Source of the DNA: Nitrospirae bacterium RBG_19FT_COMBO_42_15
GTDB taxonomy: Bacteria; Nitrospirota; CAKKRA01; 9FT-COMBO-42-15
Length of the DNA: 7,385 nucleotides
Direction: 5' to 3'
NCBI GenBank assembly: GCA_001803815.1
Contig: MHEL01000145.1
Span: 1 to 7,385, forward strand
The stretch's first letter is position 1, and each line of letters opens with the position of its first letter. The translations under genes were made by a program, and so were the position numbers. Under the pieces are notes generated by a model. That model was not told the origin of the DNA, did no database searches, and saw nothing but the letters and a program-made list of their open reading frames with translations. Positions 1 to 6,578 of this stretch are shown one piece after another.

Positions 1-89
1 AAACCGCTCTTCTTCATAAGAGCAGAAATAGAGTCTCTTATGCCTTTTTCATCGTCAACAATAAGAATCTTGCCTTTTGTCTCTGCCAT
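1..89 (-). CDS. Response regulator, receiver domain N-terminus (partial, runs off left edge)
   Basis: Only the first 29 codons are in the window. The start ATG is at 89-87 and the frame stays open to base 1. The protein begins MAETKGKILIVDDEKGIRDS and continues ISALMKKSG. This is the first beta strand and alpha helix of a CheY-like receiver domain. The ILIVDDE stretch supplies the acidic pair (D12, D13) that binds Mg2+, while the phosphorylated aspartate, expected near residue 55, lies outside the window. A GGAG sequence at 105-102 sits 12 nt before the ATG, a slightly long but acceptable ribosome binding site. The VDDEKGIRDS style is common in NtrC/AtoC-type sigma54 activators, but the output domain is not visible, so the subfamily is a guess. 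The gene is divergent from rnr and has a good promoter in the gap. Confidence 0.85.
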   Translation of the reverse strand, partial: MAETKGKILIVDDEKGIRDSISALMKKSG

Positions 90-105
90 TAAACTTATTT
101 CTCCC

Positions 106-134
106 TTGAATTAATTATAATTATAGCGTAATAT
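106..134 (+). promoter_or_regulatory. Candidate rnr promoter giving a leaderless or near-leaderless transcript
   Basis: TTGAAT (106-111) and TAATAT (129-134) each match the sigma70 consensus at 4 of 6 positions and are separated by 17 bp. They would place the transcription start near 141, at the rnr ATG. An alternative is the perfect TATAAT at 116-121, which has no good -35 box and would start near 128, leaving a leader of about 14 nt. The 10-bp palindrome TATAATTATA (116-125) supplies a TATAAT on both strands, so opposing polymerases would compete here. The individual boxes are weak evidence in such AT-rich DNA. Confidence 0.3.
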
Positions 135-148
135 GTCATAAATGACAA
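120..148 (-). promoter_or_regulatory. Sigma70-type promoter for the response regulator gene
   Basis: Read on the minus strand, the -35 box is TTGTCA (148-143, 5 of 6 to TTGACA) and the -10 box is TATAAT (125-120, 6 of 6), with a 17-bp spacer. The expected transcription start is near 113, giving a leader of about 24 nt that contains the GGAG site before the ATG at 89. The -35 box lies over the first codons of the divergent rnr gene (ATG at 142-144). This is a sequence match only, but hexamers and spacing are close to ideal. Confidence 0.6.
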
Positions 149-2310
149 GGATATATCATACACTCACAAAAGATAGAATTACAAAGGAAATCTCTGCAAA
201 AGTGCATAGGCCGCTCACTTTTAAGGAGTTGTCTGAGGTTTTTGATATCCAGCCCAAAGAAATCAATAAATTCAAAGGGTTAGTAAAGGAACTCGTGCTG
301 TCAGGCGCAATCATAAAGACAAGGGAGAACAGATATGCCCTTCCTGAGAAGGTCGGGCTTATTACAGGTCTTGTAAATGCCCATCCTGACGGTTATGCCT
401 TTATTACGCCGGAAGAGGGCGGAGTGGATATATTTATACCCCCAAAAAAGATGCTCGGCGCAATGAACGGAGATAAGGTGGTTGCAAGGATAGAAGGCGT
501 CAAACAGGGAAATAAAAAAGAGGGCAGGATTATAAGGATACTTGAGCGGGCGCATACAAAGATTACAGGGAGATTTGAAAAGAGCAAGGGCTTTGGCTTT
601 GTTATGCCCACTGACCCAAAGATTGCCTATGACATCTATATTCACAAAGACAACTGGAACAATGCAAAGGACGGCGAGATTGTTGTAGCAGAGATTATTG
701 AATACCCTAAGGAGAAAAGAAATCCTGCAGGCGCTGTTATAAAAACACTCGGCTTTCCTGACAGAAAAGGCATAGAGGCAGAGCTTATAATGGAGGAGTA
801 TGAGCTTACGGCTGAATTCCCGGAGGATGTTAAAAAAGAGCTCTCAAATCTCAAATTTCAAATCTCAGATTCGCAATTAAAAAAAAGGGCAGACTTAAGG
901 CATATGAAAACAGTTACCATTGACGGTGAGAATGCAAAGGATTTTGACGACGCTGTTTCAATAAAAAAACATGCTAATGGCCATTACACATTATGGGTTC
1001 ATATTGCAGATGTAAGCCATTATGTTGAAACAGGCTCGGCATTAAATAAAGAGGCATTCAGCCGCAGTACAAGCGTATATTTCCCTGACAGGGCGATACC
1101 AATGCTTCCTTATGAATTATCTAACGACATATGCAGCCTGAAGCCGAATGTTGACAGGCTTACTGTAACAGCAGAAATGGAGTTTGACAAAAAAGGAAAA
1201 AGGATTGACTATAAATTCTACAATAGCTGTATAAAAAGCAATGAAAGGATGACATATACAAAGGTCAAGGAGATACTCGCTGATAATGATTTAGCGCTGC
1301 GCGAAAGATACAGCGAACTTATAGAAGACTTTGAGCTCATGGAGGAGCTTGCCTTGCTGATTTCAAAGCAGAGATGGGAAAGGGGAAGCATAGACTTTGA
1401 CCTCCCGGAGCCTGCAATAATCCTTGATATACAGGGCAAACCTACAGATATTATAAAAGCAGAGAGAAACATTGCCCATAAGATAATAGAAGAGTTTATG
1501 ATAGCAGCAAATGAGGCAGTTGCATCATATATTACCTCACTTGAGATACCATCCATTTACCGCATCCATGAAGAGCCGGACAAGGATAAGATAGAAGACT
1601 TCACTGAAGTAATAAGGGGCTTTGGGCTTTCTGTCAAAAGAAAAGAGGGTTTGAAGCCAAAGACCCTTCAAAAAATCCTTGAAGAGGTTAAGGAAAGGCC
1701 TGAGGAGAGGCTTGTAAATCATATACTCCTGCGCTCTATGAAACAGGCAAAATACTCTACAGAAAATGCCGGACACTTTGGCCTTGCATCAGAAAATTAC
1801 ACGCACTTTACATCGCCAATAAGAAGGTATCCTGATTTAGCGGTGCACAGGATATTAAAGATGGCAATAACAGAAAAGGGCATATCAGAGAAGGAGAAGG
1901 AATATCTCAAAGAGATCCTCCCTGAAACAGCAAAACACTCGTCTGAAAGGGAGCGCATTGCAATGGAGGCGGAAAGGGATGTTGTCAATCTCTTTAAAAT
2001 AAACTTCATGAAGGAGCATATTGATGAGGTTTATACAGGTTATATTTCAGGGGTTACAGCATTCGGCTTTTTTGTGGAATTGGAGGGTATATTTGTTGAA
2101 GGCCTTGTGCATATTACAAAGCTTCATGATGACTTTTATGTATTCCATGAAAAGGAACATTCGCTCATTGGCACAAATACAAAAAAGGGATACAGGATAG
2201 GCGATAAGGTTACTGTAATAGTTGATAAGATTGATGGAGAAAGAAGAAAGATAGACTTCTCGCTAATAAGGGCAAAAGACAAGAAAAACAGAAAAAAAGA
2301 AGAAAAGTAG
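142..2310 (+). CDS. rnr: Ribonuclease R (3'-5' exoribonuclease, RNB family)
   Basis: RNase R is a processive 3'-5' hydrolytic exoribonuclease that degrades structured RNA and takes part in mRNA, rRNA and tmRNA-linked decay in the cytoplasm. At 722 aa it is a normal length for the family. In order there are: a winged-helix domain (about residues 10-68); cold-shock/OB domain 1 (about 72-130, with GYAF at 84-87); cold-shock domain 2 (about 140-205, with KGFGFV at 149-154); the RNB catalytic domain (about 250-585); an S1 domain (about 630-707); and a short Lys-rich tail. The catalytic motif is DGENAKDFDDAV, with D261, D267, D269 and D270 spaced as in known RNB enzymes. The RNA-clamping region VYFPDRAIPMLP (Y313) and the TSPIRRYPDL motif (557-566) are intact. 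An in-frame TAA lies directly before the ATG, so no upstream start exists, and no Shine-Dalgarno is visible. The linker at 234-246 is encoded by a 7-bp repeat. Confidence 0.97.
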   Translation: MTRIYHTLTKDRITKEISAKVHRPLTFKELSEVFDIQPKEINKFKGLVKELVLSGAIIKTRENRYALPEKVGLITGLVNAHPDGYAFITPEEGGVDIFIPPKKMLGAMNGDKVVARIEGVKQGNKKEGRIIRILERAHTKITGRFEKSKGFGFVMPTDPKIAYDIYIHKDNWNNAKDGEIVVAEIIEYPKEKRNPAGAVIKTLGFPDRKGIEAELIMEEYELTAEFPEDVKKELSNLKFQISDSQLKKRADLRHMKTVTIDGENAKDFDDAVSIKKHANGHYTLWVHIADVSHYVETGSALNKEAFSRSTSVYFPDRAIPMLPYELSNDICSLKPNVDRLTVTAEMEFDKKGKRIDYKFYNSCIKSNERMTYTKVKEILADNDLALRERYSELIEDFELMEELALLISKQRWERGSIDFDLPEPAIILDIQGKPTDIIKAERNIAHKIIEEFMIAANEAVASYITSLEIPSIYRIHEEPDKDKIEDFTEVIRGFGLSVKRKEGLKPKTLQKILEEVKERPEERLVNHILLRSMKQAKYSTENAGHFGLASENYTHFTSPIRRYPDLAVHRILKMAITEKGISEKEKEYLKEILPETAKHSSERERIAMEAERDVVNLFKINFMKEHIDEVYTGYISGVTAFGFFVELEGIFVEGLVHITKLHDDFYVFHEKEHSLIGTNTKKGYRIGDKVTVIVDKIDGERRKIDFSLIRAKDKKNRKKEEK
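842..876 (+). repeat. Degenerate 7-bp tandem repeat inside rnr
   Basis: Five consecutive heptamers can be read: TCTCAAA, TCTCAAA, TTTCAAA, TCTCAGA, TTCGCAA. The first four differ from TCTCAAA by at most one base and the fifth is decayed. Because 7 is not a multiple of 3, the units pass through all three reading phases, giving the peptide SNLKFQISDSQ (residues 235-245). The block encodes the linker between the second cold-shock domain and the catalytic domain. As I recall the E. coli RNase R sequence, the interval from the WP/FP pair to TIDGE has the same length, so there is no clear net insertion. Confidence 0.7.
879..886 (+). other. A8 homopolymer in rnr, potential slippage site
   Basis: Eight A residues follow the heptamer block and precede GGG, read as TTA AAA AAA AGG (L246-R249). 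The stretch contains A AAA AAA in the right phase for tandem tRNA slippage. A product carrying one extra A would meet TGA at 921-923, and one lacking an A would meet TAA at 896-898. Either would give a protein of about 250-260 residues with the winged-helix and cold-shock domains but no catalytic domain. Whether slippage occurs is unknown. Confidence 0.35.
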
Positions 2311-2368
2311 AATAATCAATATGTTGTGGTATATCGCCAGCCCATATACATCTAATTGTATTTTTCAC

Positions 2369-2397
2369 TTTACATATCAGAAAAAATATGTTATTAC
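2369..2397 (+). promoter_or_regulatory. Candidate extended -10 promoter for smc
   Basis: TTTACA (2369-2374, 5 of 6 to TTGACA) is followed after 17 bp by TATTAC (2392-2397, 4 of 6 to TATAAT). A TGT immediately before the -10 box (2389-2391) gives the extended -10 TGn motif. The transcription start would fall near 2404, leaving a leader of about 94 nt before the smc ATG. This would let smc be transcribed independently of rnr, although read-through from rnr remains possible because no strong terminator is seen between them. Confidence 0.45.
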
Positions 2398-2404
2398 TGA
2401 AGCA

Positions 2405-2475
2405 GGCTAAAGGCAAAGAGCTAAGGGCATATGGAAATAAATTAATTAAAAACCTTTTGCCTTACGCCTTTAGCC
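2405..2475. repeat. Imperfect palindrome between rnr and smc
   Basis: The outer arms are a perfect 10-bp inverted repeat: GGCTAAAGGC (2405-2414) and GCCTTTAGCC (2466-2475). Inside them, AAGGGCA (2423-2429) can pair with TGCCTT (2458-2463) with one bulged G, and GG (2433-2434) with CC (2453-2454), leaving an AT-rich apical loop. The left half also contains a near-direct copy of the arm, AGCTAAGGGC (2419-2428). The element sits in the probable smc leader, about 10 nt before the ribosome binding site. It lacks a clean T run after the stem and its loop is large, so it is not a classic intrinsic terminator. A 5' mRNA hairpin or a dispersed palindromic intergenic repeat are the likelier readings. 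Confidence 0.6.
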
Positions 2476-2485
2476 ATTATTTATT

Positions 2486-2493
2486 TAAGGAGG
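2486..2493 (+). promoter_or_regulatory. Strong ribosome binding site of smc
   Basis: TAAGGAGG at 2486-2493 is nearly the full anti-16S complement and lies 4 nt before the ATG at 2498. The spacing is short but the match is strong, and it fixes the smc start. It contrasts with rnr, which has no such site. Confidence 0.8.
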
Positions 2494-2497
2494 CCTC

Positions 2498-5400
2498 ATG
2501 CGTCTATCAAAATTAGAGATTCTTGGTTTTAAATCCTTTTGCGACAAGACAACCGTTGTCTTTCAGCCCGGCATAACTGCTATTGTAGGCCCTAATGGAT
2601 GCGGAAAGAGCAATATCTCTGATGCAATACAGTGGGCGCTCGGAGAGCAGAGCGCAAAGACATTGAGGGGCGAAAAGATGGAGGATGTAATCTTTAATGG
2701 GACAGACAATAGAAAACCGCTCGGCATGGCAGAAGTAAATATAATACTCACTGATGTTGACGGCCAGCTTCCGGCAGGATTTGGCGAATATAAGGAGATT
2801 CAGGTAACAAGGAGGCTCTACCGCTCTGGCGAGAGTGAATATTTTATAAACAGAATACCATGCAGGCTGAAGGATATAAGGGATTTATTGATTGACAGCG
2901 GCATTGGCGCAAAGACGCATACAATCATTGAACAGGGCAAGATGGACCAGATATTAAGCTCAAAGCCGACTGACAGAAGGATAATAATTGAAGAGACAGC
3001 AGGCATAATGAAATTCAAAATTAGACGGAATGAGGCAATGAATAAGCTTGAGGCAACGAACCAGAACCTCCTCCGTGTAAATGACATTGTAAGCGAGATA
3101 AAGAGGCAGATAAACTCCATTGACAGGCAGGCAAAAAAGGCAGAAAAATATAAAAAGCTTAAAGAGGAGATTAAAGACATTGAGCTAAGGCTTGCATCAA
3201 AAAATCTTACATCTCTGGAAGAAAAAAGGGAGAGTCTTAATAAGGAACTGACAGGTAAAAAGGATGAAGAGATAAAGGCAACAGCAGATATTGCAAGGAT
3301 TGAAAACCAGATTGAAGACGGCCGCATGATTATTGCAGAAAAAGAAAAGGAGATTTCAGAAATAGACACAAAGGTCTTTGAGCTTGAAAACAGGATACAC
3401 AGAAACGAAGGCCGCATAGAGATGCTTAAAGGCCAGTTGAATACCTTTAATGGGCAGATGGAAAGAGGCTCTTTAGAGATTGAACATATCAAAAAGGAGA
3501 TTGAGCAGCAGCAGTATCAAAAGACCCTTGCAATAAAAGAGAGGGAGGAGTTTGAGGCGCAATTAAAGGAAAAAGAACACTCCCTGAAGCAAAAAGAGGA
3601 GGCATTTGAGTCGCTTCTTTCCCAGCAGCAGAATATACAGGATAATCTTGAAGAAGGAAAGTCAGAGGTCTTCAGGATTATCACAGAGATAACAAATACA
3701 GCCAATCAGATAAATACCCTAAAATCCATGCTGTCTGAAACAGAAAAAAAGGAGATTAAAAGGCTTGCAGAGGATGAAGAGCTGCTGAATGAATATAATA
3801 AGGCAAAAGGAAGATTAAAGGACATAGAAGGCCAGAACTCATCAATCAGAGAGGCATTGAATAATAAGAAAAATGATTATGCAAACACCATAAAAGATAT
3901 GGACAGATTGCAGTCCGAGCTTAAACAGCTTGAGCAGAGTCTGTTTTTAGAAAAAGAGCATCTTAGCTCCAATTCTGCAAGATTAAACTCGCTCTCTGAT
4001 ATGGAGAGGAACCTGACAGGCTATCAGGAAGGCGTAAAAAATATACTTGGCAGAAAGGAAAAAGGAACAAATGAGTTAGCAGGAATCCACTGCCTTGTTG
4101 CAGATATAATTGAGACAGATCCGAGATACGAAATGGCTGTAGAGGCGGTCTTAGGCGAACGGCTCCAGAATATAGTCACAGAAACGCATCACGACACAAA
4201 AAAGGCGGTAGAGTATCTCAAGCAAGAAGGGGCTGGAAGGGGGACATTTATCCCATTAGAGCTTAAAGAAAAGGAAAGGGCATCTTATGTTAAAAATGGC
4301 GATGCAGGTGTAGTAGGGCCTGCATTAGAGCTTATAAGATACAAAGATGACTACAAGAAGGTTGCCGAATATCTTCTCGGCGATGTTCTGATAGTAGAAG
4401 ATCTGGATTCAGCAATAAATATCTGGAATAAAAACGGCATAAACAAGACACTCGTGACCTTATCAGGAGAGGTTGTTGACCCATGGGGCGCTGTCTCAGC
4501 AGGAAGCGTGAAGGAGAATGGAGACGGCCTTTTGCACAGGCGCCGGGAATTGAAAGAGCTTGAAAGGTCAGTTGTTGATAAGAAGGGAGTTGTTGAGCAA
4601 TTAGAAGACAAAATAAAAGAGGCAAGGGCAAAGCTTGATAAGGTTATGGATGGAAAGCAGAAATTAGAGGCTGCTATCCATCAGACAGAGATACAATCAA
4701 TAGGAACTGAAAGGGATGTGCAGACATTAATAGACGAGTTGAATAGATTAGAGGGAAGGCTTGCTATTGTAAAAACTGAGAAGGATATTATTGCATCGGA
4801 AAAGGCAAGAATTGCAGATGAGGCAAATACTGCAAAGCAAAACCTTGAAAACCTTACAAGGCAAAGGCAGGAAAACGAGGATAAGGTTATAGACCTGCAG
4901 GCAGAGTATAAAGAAATCCAGACATCAGTAGAAGAGCTGCGTGGAGAGGTTACGCATATAAAGGTGAGCGTAACATCCATTCATGAAAAGGCAGAGAATG
5001 CGCTTTTGAACATCCACCGCATTGAGAAGACAATTGACGGCAATAAAAATCAATTAAAGAACAGAGAGGATGAGATAAGCCAGACAAAAAAGGGGATAGA
5101 AGAGGCTAATAAGGCAATCTCTGATTCAGAGGCACAGATAAATGAACTATCACAGCAGCTCAATGAATTAAAGGGTATAAAGGTAGAAAGGATAGAGGCG
5201 CTTACAGCAGAAACAGATAAGCTAAAGATGATAGAGGCAGAAGTTAAGCAGCAGAGGAAGATATTAGAGGACATCCATAAGATTATCAGCGAATTAGAGG
5301 TAAAGGACACGGAGCTGCGTCTGCAGACAGAACATCTAAAGTCAACCATATATGAAAACTATCACACCTCTTTAGATGAGGTAAGAAAAGGTCTGGGCGA

Positions 5401-6103
5401 GTTTACAATTGACATGGAAGAGGCAAACAGCAATCTATCCGCATTAAAGGCAAAGGTAGAGGAGCTCGGACCTGTTAATTTGTCCGCAATAGAAGAGTAT
5501 CAGGAGCTCACACAGAGATACGAATTCCTGACAAAACAGCAGGCAGATTTAATGCAGTCCATTGATGACCTGCAAAAGGCAATCAGCAAGATTAACAAGA
5601 CAACAAAACAGTTGTTTATAGATACATTCAATACATTAAATGAGACCTTTAATAATGTGTTTAAGTCAATCTTCGGCGGCGGCAGGGCATCGCTTGTGCT
5701 TGTTGATGAAAATAATCCATTGGAATCCGGCATAGAGATCGTTGCCCAGCCGACTGGAAAGAGATTAGAAAACATAGCCCTCTTATCAGGCGGTGAAAAG
5801 GCATTAACAGCCATATCGCTCCTCTTTGCAAGCTTCTTGATAAAGCCTACACCATTCTGTATGCTTGACGAGATAGACGCTCCGCTTGATGAGGCGAACA
5901 TCGGCAGGTTTACAAATGTGTTGAGAAGCATGGTGGACAAGTCCCAGTTTATAGTAATCACGCACAACAAGAGGACAATGGAGGCATCCGACGCGCTCTA
6001 CGGCGTTACGATGGAAGAGCTTGGGGTGTCAAAGATTGTATCAGTGAGATTTAACGAGGAGACTCTCCAGAGAACAGAAGAAGAGGCAATGGTGGCAGGG
6101 TAG
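2498..6103 (+). CDS. smc: Chromosome segregation/condensation ATPase SMC
   Basis: SMC forms a ring-shaped homodimer that, with ScpA and ScpB, extrudes and tethers DNA loops to compact and segregate the chromosome. At 1201 aa it is full length. The N-terminal head has Walker A GPNGCGKSN (residues 31-39, K37), the LRG segment (56-58) and the Q-loop glutamine Q146 in IIEQGKMDQ. The first coiled-coil arm covers about 165-527. The hinge covers about 528-670, with GVVGPALELI and the typical ending VVDPWGAVSAGS. The returning arm runs to about 1010. The C-terminal head has signature LSGGEKAL (1096-1103), Walker B CMLDE (D1124, E1125), D-loop DAPLDEAN (1127-1134) and switch histidine H1156. The start follows a strong ribosome binding site. 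The usual partners rnc, ftsY, scpA and scpB are not beside it; rnr lies upstream. Its stop is 4 bp from the stop of a convergent gene. Confidence 0.98.
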   Translation: MRLSKLEILGFKSFCDKTTVVFQPGITAIVGPNGCGKSNISDAIQWALGEQSAKTLRGEKMEDVIFNGTDNRKPLGMAEVNIILTDVDGQLPAGFGEYKEIQVTRRLYRSGESEYFINRIPCRLKDIRDLLIDSGIGAKTHTIIEQGKMDQILSSKPTDRRIIIEETAGIMKFKIRRNEAMNKLEATNQNLLRVNDIVSEIKRQINSIDRQAKKAEKYKKLKEEIKDIELRLASKNLTSLEEKRESLNKELTGKKDEEIKATADIARIENQIEDGRMIIAEKEKEISEIDTKVFELENRIHRNEGRIEMLKGQLNTFNGQMERGSLEIEHIKKEIEQQQYQKTLAIKEREEFEAQLKEKEHSLKQKEEAFESLLSQQQNIQDNLEEGKSEVFRIITEITNTANQINTLKSMLSETEKKEIKRLAEDEELLNEYNKAKGRLKDIEGQNSSIREALNNKKNDYANTIKDMDRLQSELKQLEQSLFLEKEHLSSNSARLNSLSDMERNLTGYQEGVKNILGRKEKGTNELAGIHCLVADIIETDPRYEMAVEAVLGERLQNIVTETHHDTKKAVEYLKQEGAGRGTFIPLELKEKERASYVKNGDAGVVGPALELIRYKDDYKKVAEYLLGDVLIVEDLDSAINIWNKNGINKTLVTLSGEVVDPWGAVSAGSVKENGDGLLHRRRELKELERSVVDKKGVVEQLEDKIKEARAKLDKVMDGKQKLEAAIHQTEIQSIGTERDVQTLIDELNRLEGRLAIVKTEKDIIASEKARIADEANTAKQNLENLTRQRQENEDKVIDLQAEYKEIQTSVEELRGEVTHIKVSVTSIHEKAENALLNIHRIEKTIDGNKNQLKNREDEISQTKKGIEEANKAISDSEAQINELSQQLNELKGIKVERIEALTAETDKLKMIEAEVKQQRKILEDIHKIISELEVKDTELRLQTEHLKSTIYENYHTSLDEVRKGLGEFTIDMEEANSNLSALKAKVEELGPVNLSAIEEYQELTQRYEFLTKQQADLMQSIDDLQKAISKINKTTKQLFIDTFNTLNETFNNVFKSIFGGGRASLVLVDENNPLESGIEIVAQPTGKRLENIALLSGGEKALTAISLLFASFLIKPTPFCMLDEIDAPLDEANIGRFTNVLRSMVDKSQFIVITHNKRTMEASDALYGVTMEELGVSKIVSVRFNEETLQRTEEEAMVAG

Positions 6104-6107
6104 GAAA

Positions 6108-6578
6108 TTATGCCGTGCCAGTTGTATTTTTTGCAACATTTCTTTTCCTGAAACGCTTCACAGCATACTCCGCAGTAAAGTAGGAAATCGCTGCAACCAC
6201 CAGACCAAGCAGCAGGCTGCCGATGATAAAGGGCATGAAGTATGGCTTCAGATAATTGAAGATGTCCATAATCTTCATGCTGCCCCAGCTTATATCTGGC
6301 ATAGTGTCGTTTAAGCCGTATATTTTCAGGCCAATCCATAAGCCAAAGCCATACACAGGCGCAAATGTCCATGGGTTGTTTGTATATGTGCCTACCATAA
6401 TAGCAGCCTTGTTCAGCCTGAATATCCATGCAATAAGCAGCGCTGCAATAGTATGGAACCCAAGAAAGGGCGATATAGAAATAAATACGCCAATGGCAAA
6501 TGAGAGCGCTATGTGATGGGACGAGTCGCTAAGGCTGAGAAGTTCATAAAGCCTTTCTTTTATCCTCAAAAATTTCAT
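6108..6578 (-). CDS. DUF2062 domain membrane protein
   Basis: This is a small integral membrane protein of 156 aa with no established biochemical function. It starts MKFLRIKERLYELL, an amphipathic basic segment. The hallmark DUF2062 region follows: GVFISISPFLGFHT (residues 30-43), an RLN motif (54-56), then GTYTNNPWTFAPVY (63-76). Hydrophobic segments at about 23-53, 57-86 and 113-136 suggest two to three membrane passes, and the tail is basic (KRFRKR, 141-146). The ATG overlaps the thiL stop as ATGA and has no Shine-Dalgarno, so translation probably depends on coupling to thiL. A role in cell-envelope or lipid processes is sometimes suggested from gene contexts elsewhere, but nothing here supports it; the operon link is with thiamine biosynthesis. 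Family assignment is confident, function unknown. Confidence 0.9.
   Translation of the reverse strand: MKFLRIKERLYELLSLSDSSHHIALSFAIGVFISISPFLGFHTIAALLIAWIFRLNKAAIMVGTYTNNPWTFAPVYGFGLWIGLKIYGLNDTMPDISWGSMKIMDIFNYLKPYFMPFIIGSLLLGLVVAAISYFTAEYAVKRFRKRNVAKNTTGTA
6575..6578 (-). promoter_or_regulatory. ATGA stop-start overlap coupling thiL to the DUF2062 gene
   Basis: On the minus strand, the thiL TGA (6577-6575) and the downstream ATG (6578-6576) share bases in ATGA. No ribosome binding site lies before this ATG, so reinitiation by ribosomes ending thiL is the likely mode. This supports co-transcription of the two genes. Confidence 0.75.

Noticed and set aside
133..144. Two-codon mini-ORF ATG TCA TAA abutting the rnr ATG
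   Set aside because: It is too short to judge, has no ribosome binding site, and may not be transcribed if rnr starts near 141.
2329..2365. Possible rnr terminator: GTATAT/ATATAC stem followed by TTTTT at 2361-2365
   Set aside because: The stem is short, AT-rich, has a 9-nt loop, and the T run begins 11 nt after the stem. Too weak to call.
2593..2619. Cysteine in the SMC Walker A (GPNGCGKSN) as a possible redox switch
   Set aside because: Cys at this position is common among bacterial SMC proteins, so it is not unusual here.
2818..3492. 224-codon minus-strand open frame inside smc
   Set aside because: Ser/Phe/Leu-rich composition is the expected antisense image of Lys/Glu-rich coiled-coil codons; several similar frames lie opposite smc and rnr.
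3745..3751. A AAA AAG slippery heptamer in frame within smc
   Set aside because: Such strings are expected by chance in Lys-rich coiled-coil coding DNA; no stimulatory structure or internal Shine-Dalgarno is evident, and the shifted product would end at once in mid coiled coil.
6121..6137. Small hairpin GTTGTA/TGCAAC with a T5 loop near the convergent stops
   Set aside because: The 6-bp stem includes a G-T pair and there is no T tract after the stem on either strand, so it does not qualify as an intrinsic terminator.
5998..6429. 143-codon minus-strand open frame overlapping the smc 3' end and the DUF2062 gene
   Set aside because: It is out of frame with the DUF2062 gene, shows no family motif, and overlaps two well-supported genes.
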